From assembly GCA_035772405.1 (NCBI GenBank), contig JAYKKM010000415.1:1960501-2024500 (forward strand): DNA of 64,000 nt, written 5' to 3'. The position numbers and the translations under genes were made by a program. This DNA comes from Chrysogorgia sp. JL179-B06. Lineage: Eukaryota > Cnidaria > Anthozoa > Scleralcyonacea > Chrysogorgiidae. A model generated the notes under the pieces. The model saw only the letters and a program-made list of their open reading frames with translations, had not been told where the DNA came from and made no database searches. Below are positions 59,001 to 64,000 of the stretch, in pieces (position 1 is the stretch's first letter; every line of letters begins with the position of its first letter).

Positions 59001-62000
59001 AAAATATTACGATAGATATAATGGGAAATTGAGTTTTTTAAACTTTTTAAAGTATGATTTTCAGGACCCATATGATCTTGCGGCCCGGAAATCTCCCGGT
59101 GTCCTACGCCACCTCTGTAGCAATTGGTATACCGGGATGGGCCCAAAAGTTACGCTAATTAATTTTTTTGGCTATATTGAAAATCAAATCTTCGAGTAAT
59201 TTACACAACCCATCCTGATTTCTTTGGTAGATATGTTGATGACTGTTTAGACACTGTATCATGCTAACGTGTAAACGTAGAGAGATTACTTTTTTAGTGC
59301 AGATATCCATGTTTTCCATCGAGTTATAGAAACACGGCTTTCAGCCAATCAGCGCGTGCGTTTTTAATTTGTTATTTTATCATATGCAATGTTTCATGCA
59401 ACCTGTCTCGCAATGTCTAAATCTGCTACGTTACAGTTGCATGAAAGGGAGTGTTAAATTTCGTGTAACTTGACTTGTAAAGTATCCCCATCTTTGTGTT
59501 TGTGACAAATAGCTGTATAAATATTGTATAATATTATTATTTTGACGATTTATATATGTTTTCACACCAGGTTTCATTTTATTACACTCCTGATAAAGTC
59601 ATTTTTGAAAATGTTTGTATGTCGGCAACAATGCAGTCAAGAATTGCCATAGTAAGTATAAAACATTGTGGCTTTGTTGTTGATGGTCGCCAAACGATAT
59701 TTTCAATTGAAACATCCGACAAGTAATATAAAATATACGGTATGATGCATGCAGTGTTAAACATAAATAATAAATAAACACTGACGGCATTTTGTTAAGC
59801 TTGAAAAATAAATGAGGCCTAACATTTTACATTTTAGGTTGGAGAAAATGGAGCTGGTAAAACAACTTTATTAAAAATTTTACTTGGTGAATTGAAACCT
59901 GTTAAAGGAGTTCAACACATGCACAGGTATACTGTGATAACAGTAGAAGTTTCCAAGAATCCAAGTTGTTTTGAGAAATGAGTGTTTGTTACTACAATAG
60001 TCTCAACCTCGTCCCAGGGTTTTCTTGTCTCGCACCACGAAGGCAATAATAGTCTTTCTCAAGATAATCATCTTCTATTTATACTCCTGGGTTCATTTAC
60101 ATTATTACCTACAGTATTTCCAATAATCTGCAAAAGCAGACTCTGTCTTCATCCCCCTTCTCATCCGCGGAAAACTAACCAAAGTATAATACATATTACG
60201 GTAATGGTTGGAATATCTGTGGAGGCGTGACCTGTGCATTTGCGAACCTCTTCTGTGATAAGGCAATAATATTTAATATTATTGTGTTAATATATACACT
60301 TCTTATCAAAGCTTTATATTATTATAATTACTAAAATAAACATAGGATCGCTATTTAGTGAGGACTGGGTTGTTGAATGTCTTATATTATTTTCTTCTAT
60401 TTTCAGAAATTTAAAAATTGGTTATTTCAGTCAGCATCATGTTGACCAACTAACTATGAATAAAAACGCATTGGAATTACTACAGTCTAGATTTACAGGT
60501 ATATAATATTTCATTATTTAACAGCTTGATAAATCAATCTTTAATATTTCAATATGATAATGATCAAGTGTCGCTGTTTTCTTTTTCTTAATAGGAAGAC
60601 CTGAAGAAGAATATCGAAGACAGTTAGGATCATTTGGAATTTCTGGTGAACTTGCTTTACGTCCAATCAATAGCTTATCTGGAGGTCAAAAGAGTCGTGT
60701 GGCATTTGCTATTCTCTCGATGATAAGGTAATGTCTAAGTTTAGGATCAGTTTGTATACAAAATGTCGTAAATACGCTTCATTTATTTTATAGTCCTCAT
60801 TGTTTTGTCTCAATATACATTGACATTTTCCAAGTTCCCTAGTTTTCTTAACTTTTAACCTTTATTATTTAGACCAAACTTCTTTATTCTGGATGAACCA
60901 ACCAACCATTTAGACATGGAAACTATAGAAGCGTTGGGAAAATGTTTATTGAAATTTCAGGTATTTATTTCAGTTCTTATAATAGCTAATATCTCTTTCC
61001 TCCCCAGAGATATATACAGTATATATGGGACGATGCCAGCCCAAAACTAGCCCGTATTAAGTTAGCATTAAGATAGCTTTTATAATTTCCTAAATATTGG
61101 TTTCCTATGATTAGATATTTTGAATTATTTCTCCAGTATTTTTATTTCATATTTTATGAATAATTTCCTAGTCCAATTGGAAGAAAATTTAATCAGGGGC
61201 TCCAAGGGACTAAATTGGGGCCTTTATTCTTTGTGGAATGTATAAGTATGTTAACGACTGTACGGCATGAGATTGACAAAAAAACAAAGGAATTCACCGT
61301 GTCATTCTTGAAGAACCAACCTGCGCTCGATCCACTGGTTGTTAACAATCAACCGCCCAAAAACTTTGCAGCATGGACCACTTCAGCTTGTCTTCAAATT
61401 TCAAATGGACTACATATATTTACTATGTATGTTCCAAGGCAAGCCAAACGCTTGTATGCATTAACGTAACGGTGTTTCACCCACGGGACCTTTGCTCAGT
61501 GTATTGTTACTTTATCCAACCTGTTTTGGATATACATGCCGGGATTGAACATATCCAACGCCGTGCAATCGAATTACCTACAATTTTTGACAGAAGTCAA
61601 GTCTTTCTATAAGTGCAATAGATACAATGAAAGTAAACTATTTGATTTGTAGTCTAAAACAGTACAGCACCAATACAATTTCAGAAACGCTACAAAATTT
61701 CCACTGTTTAAATCCCGCACTAAGCTTTTTAGTGATAGTTGTTTACGATATTTTGACGGAAGTTGGACGCCTTTTAGGCCAAGTTTTTAATCATATATAG
61801 CAACTATTGACACTTTTCCTTTTTGTAACTTGAGTTTTTCAGTTTTAACCTTTATAAAATCGCCATTTAAGTATTTTAATAAAATGTAATCTTATAGGGT
61901 GGAGTGATCCTGGTATCTCATGATGAACGACTTGTAAGAACTCTTTGCAGTGAAATATGGCTTTGTGGTCAAACAACTATTCGATCAATTGAAGGTGGTT

Positions 62001-62050
62001 TTGCAGAATACAGGCATATTTTAGAGGAGGAATTTAAAAGATTGACATAA
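50006..62050 (+). CDS. ABCF3: ATP-binding cassette sub-family F member 3 (GCN20-type)
   Basis: 26 exons: 50006-50078, 50379-50520, 50725-50801, 51033-51094, 51240-51340, 52058-52174, 52455-52559, 52819-52870, 53009-53118, 53229-53271, 53582-53628, 53997-54056, 54138-54194, 54306-54328, 56605-56660, 56778-56894, 57144-57227, 57314-57390, 57461-57505, 57726-57774, 59571-59651, 59838-59926, 60407-60498, 60595-60727, 60873-60960, 61898-62050; 710 residues (human 709). It starts [20 protein letters not shown], as in the family. NBD1: Walker [10 protein letters not shown] (about 212), signature FSGGW (about 332), Walker B LLLLDEPTNMLD, switch [11 protein letters not shown]2: GENGAGKTT (about 528), [24 protein letters not shown]. 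There are no membrane spans, as expected for a soluble ABCF ATPase of the ribosome/eIF2-kinase pathway. All catalytic motifs are intact. Introns 14 and 20 hold large minisatellites. Confidence 0.95.
51889..51960. repeat. 21-bp tandem repeat in ABCF3 intron 5
   Basis: ATGGCTCAGAATCAGAATAG with one more base repeats about 3.4 times with no visible change between copies, which suggests recent expansion. Confidence 0.85.
53785..53895 (-). repeat. Dispersed repeat shared with 38510-38620
   Basis: Part of the segment (ATCAGACATA, TTTGATGCTACTCTGGCTT) matches 38512-38541 on the same strand. The rest (GTGTCGAAACATTGGG on the minus strand) matches 38597-38612 in opposite orientation. A copy of one family was therefore rearranged here, in ABCF3 intron 11. 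Confidence 0.5.
54527..55390. repeat. 20-bp minisatellite with degrading right flank in ABCF3 intron 14
   Basis: From 54527 to about 55024, GAAGTTCTGCTACATTGTGA repeats about 25 times; only a few copies differ, mostly GAAATTCTGC. From 55025 to about 55390 related units (GAAAAGTTACGCTACGTTCA, AAGAAGTTCTGCTACGTTTC) continue with rising divergence. The array looks like a homogenised core next to older copies. Confidence 0.92.
55755..56038. repeat. (TA)n and (GA)n microsatellites
   Basis: TATATATAGAGAGAGAGA tracts occur three times, and the longest run (about 55960-56038) has (TA) about 14 and (GA) about 28. A SINE-like GAAGGGCTCCGCTCGAAACG block lies between the second and third tracts. Confidence 0.9.
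57850..58402. repeat. 20-bp minisatellite in ABCF3 intron 20
   Basis: About 28 copies of AGTAGGGGTTGGTGTAGTAC, in two main variants (GTAGTAC and GTACTAC), a few with GTGCTAC or one G less. The variants are interspersed, with GTACTAC dominant on the left and GTAGTAC on the right. The Thr/Pro/Tyr-rich minus-strand frame is a repeat artefact. Confidence 0.92.
58403..59570. other. Rest of ABCF3 intron 20, no exon seen
   Basis: Holds a short foldback (CTCGTACCCAGGGTCTTAG against TAAGATCCTGGGTACGAG, 58933-58983) and otherwise AT-rich sequence. No coding motif, and exon 20 joins exon 21 in phase without it. Confidence 0.5.
60961..61897. other. ABCF3 intron 25 with a possible LINE 3' remnant
   Basis: Between about 61530 and 61795 the plus strand shows [15 protein letters not shown] and later [20 protein letters not shown], reminiscent of the last part of non-LTR reverse transcriptases (IQRRA / NFR..L..P..RT). 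The frames are broken. The rest is unremarkable. Confidence 0.35.
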
Positions 62051-62113
62051 ACGTTGCTTTACTTTTAAATTGTATTATATGAGCTTATTGATAAGGCTTT
62101 GGTGTTAAAAAGA

Positions 62114-62119
62114 ATTAAA
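62114..62119 (+). promoter_or_regulatory. Variant polyadenylation signal of ABCF3
   Basis: ATTAAA lies 64 bp after the ABCF3 stop and is the nearest common hexamer. Repeats begin shortly after. Confidence 0.45.
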
Positions 62120-62204
62120 ACTTGCAATTTTTAAACTCATTTATTTTACTGTTTTTCCACCAAAAAGTATCCTGGATGCCAGAGGTTCTTCTACTCTCGT
62201 AATG

Positions 62205-62340
62205 GCCCACCACATTATATAGGTTTAAACAATGGTAGCCCACCGTAGCCCACCATTGTGTAAAGCGTAGCCCACCGTAGCCCACCATCGTGTAAAGCGT
62301 AGCCCACTGTAGCCTACCGTTTCCTATAGGCCGATTTAAT
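62205..62340. repeat. GTAGCCCACC repeat cluster
   Basis: GTAGCCCACCGTAGCCCACC and AATGGTAGCCCACC / GTGTAAAGCGTAGCCCACC units recur here and again at about 62812-62886, 63133-63180, 63447-63590 and 63918-63950. They form the background of the right end. Confidence 0.7.
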
Positions 62341-62398
62341 AGCGTATCTGGGCGCACAAGAGGCGATCTGATTTTATTCCAAACATGTCGGCGTAACA

Positions 62399-62802
62399 GT
62401 TTTCCGTTTCGTAAACGGTCCTTGTCAATCAACGGTCGTTGCCAACAATTCCAATTTCCAGAGAAAAACAGGGGACAGAATTTCTGTCGAAAGTCTATTT
62501 CATTAACCCTTATAAACTTTTTATACTAATCTTAACTTTAACGCTAACCTTTACCCTAATTTTAATACTAACCCTAAAAAAAAGATGATAAAAGAACGAA
62601 GAAAATTAAAGAAAAATACAAAATAATCTCCGGGGTAGGAATCGAACTCTAGATCCTTCGCACCACAACCCAACATACTAACCACTAGTCTACAGTATCA
62701 AGGGAATCAAAATCCAAACAAAAAACGTATACTTAACGTAATCTTACTCAGTTTCAGGTTAACACCGTTAGGGTTGGTAACGACCGTTTACGAGACGGAA
62801 CT
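62399..62802. mobile_element. Small element with inverted ends and tRNA-like core
   Basis: TCCGTTTCGTAAACGGTC, then AACGGTCGTTGCCAAC, at the left mirrors GTTGGTAACGACCG, then TTTACGAGACGGA, at the right. Inside, 62510-62580 has degenerate CTAACCCTAA-like words, and 62637-62705 looks like a tRNA-type promoter on the minus strand. About 400 bp, no coding frame. Confidence 0.5.
62635..62705 (-). ncRNA. tRNA-like SINE head (Pol III box A and box B)
   Basis: On the minus strand TAGTGGTTAGTATGTTGG resembles box A and GAGTTCGATTCCTACC matches box B (GWTCRANNC core), spaced about 25 bp apart. No complete cloverleaf could be drawn. It is likely a tRNA-derived SINE or pseudo-tRNA rather than a working tRNA. 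Confidence 0.4.
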
Positions 62803-63182
62803 AGCGTCGGCGTAGCCCACCATATTCTAAAGGTTTAAACAATGGTAGCCAACCATCGTGTAAAGACTTTAATAAGCGTAGCCCAACAGTTCAGTAAATA
62901 CGTACCTAAAATGAATAGGTTTTGTGATTGGCTATGTGGAACAAAGGTGGTTATGGTTAGGACATTGGTTTCTTTGTGGTTGATTCTATTGTTTTATTGT
63001 TTTAATCAACCAATCACAAAACTTGATAGTATAGGTAGGTGATGGGCGTAGTCCACCGATCTCCCATTTCTAATATTACTTGTTGAAATTTTTAATATTT
63101 TATTTTCTATCAGATATTTTATTCTAAAAATGGCGGCGTAGCCCACCAAATTCTATATATTTAAACAATGGTAGCCCACTAT

Positions 63183-63826
63183 TTCCTATAGGCCGGTTTC
63201 ATAGCGTGTCTGCGCGCACAAGAGGCGAACAGATATTTTCTGCCAAACATATCGGCGTAACAGTTTTGAAGTTTTCCGTTTCGTGGCAAACATTCATAAT
63301 AACATTTATCTTCCTAAACCCAAAATACCAGCTTTTGCTGAATGGGCTACCCTATAGCAAAATAAAATATATCTAACGTACGTTCTTTGGGAGAACAGTG
63401 TCTGGGCGCACAAGAGGCGCTTCGATATTTTATTCTAAAAATGGCGGCGTAGCCCCCACCGTAGCGTGTCTGGGCGCACAAGAAGTGCTCCGATATTTTA
63501 TTCTAAAAATGGCGGCGTAGCCCACCAAATTCTATAGATTTAAATAATGGTAGTCCACCGTAAAACAATGGTAGCCCACCAGCCCACCGTTTCCTATAGG
63601 CCGGTTTCGTAGCGTGTCTGGGCGCACAAGAGGCGAACAGATATTTTCTGCCAAACATATCGACGTAACAGTTTTGAACTTTTCCGTTTCGTGGCAAACA
63701 TTCACAATAACATTTATCTTCCTAAACCCAAAATACCAGCTTTTGCTGAATGGGCTACCCTATACCGAAATAAAATACATCTATCTATCTAACGTACGTT
63801 CTTTGGGAGAACAGTGTCTGGGCGCA
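63183..63826. repeat. Two direct copies of a unit of about 230 bp
   Basis: 63183-63410 and 63591-63826 are near-identical: CTATAGGCCGGTTTC, GTGTCTG, GCGCACAAGAGGCGAACAGA, ATATTTTCTGCCAAACATAT, CTTTTGCTGAATGGGCTACC and GTACGTTCTTTGGGAGAACA. Copy 2 has an extra CTAT unit. A third, shorter copy is at about 62328-62417. Non-coding satellite-like DNA. Confidence 0.85.
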
Positions 63827-64000
63827 ACCGTGGTGATACGGGTAGGGAGTTGAACGTGTCCATGGTAATCCGTTCTATAAAAACAATGGAAATATATGAC
63901 TTTAACCAACATAACGTATAGCCCACCGTAGCGCACCATAGCGCCAGCGTAGCGCCATTTGATGCAAATGAGGAGAGCTGATAATTATAGTTCCATAGAA

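Noticed and set aside
61215..61612. Possible extra exon in ABCF3 intron 25
   Set aside because: Exons 25 and 26 join in phase and reproduce the conserved ABCF3 sequence without it; the frame resembles a retroelement tail.
62510..62580. Telomere-like CTAACCCTAA words
   Set aside because: Only degenerate scattered copies in an interstitial element; no (TTAGGG)n array.
1..64000. CRISPR array, prophage, operon or other prokaryotic system
   Set aside because: The tandem repeats have no unique spacers, and the genes are spliced animal genes.

Overview
The window is AT-rich genomic DNA from an intron-dense animal, most likely a non-vertebrate metazoan. A cnidarian is my best guess, but the sequence does not prove it. 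Canonical GT-AG introns split every host gene into small exons. The proteins resemble vertebrate orthologues along most of their length, and the DNA between genes is packed with foldback elements, minisatellites and dead retroelements. There are no prokaryotic features such as operons or CRISPR arrays. Exon boundaries were assembled by hand from splice signals, reading phase and family similarity recalled from knowledge; nothing was aligned by software.

Layout. At 291-673 (-) are the first two coding exons of a secreted carboxylesterase/cholinesterase-like protein that runs off the left edge. From 674 to about 25.1 kb I see no host gene, only mobile DNA: a direct-repeat pair (2.35 and 4.19 kb), a nest of hairpins (4917-5593), a 5'-truncated non-LTR reverse transcriptase with a late frameshift (6064-8125), TTAA-flanked MITEs, a tyrosine-recombinase fragment (12.2-12.7 kb), a decayed Ty3/gypsy element on the minus strand (12.96-15.96 kb), a 2.1-kb foldback element with a 9-bp target duplication (16604-18726), and more foldbacks to 24.2 kb.

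The host gene cluster fills 25.1-62.1 kb: ANAPC13 (25380-26816, +), a SPATA6 orthologue (28072-32026, +), LRRC49/tubulin polyglutamylase subunit (32939-44317, +), a JmjC oxygenase with an EF-hand and a C-terminal HDEL (46901-49566, -), and ABCF3 (50006-62050, +). The JmjC gene and ABCF3 are divergent and share a roughly 440-bp promoter interval. SPATA6 and LRRC49 are both sperm/cilium-linked and lie head-to-tail, 0.9 kb apart. Ty3/gypsy and BEL/Pao remnants fill the gap after LRRC49. The right end (62.1-64 kb) is repeats only.

The most noteworthy items are the ER-retained JmjC/EF-hand protein, two GC-AG introns inferred from phase, a one-base frameshift in LRRC49 exon 14, the long-armed Mutator-like foldback, the nested hairpins, and promoter motifs that fit gene function (E2F plus CCAAT at ANAPC13; an RFX X-box upstream of LRRC49).
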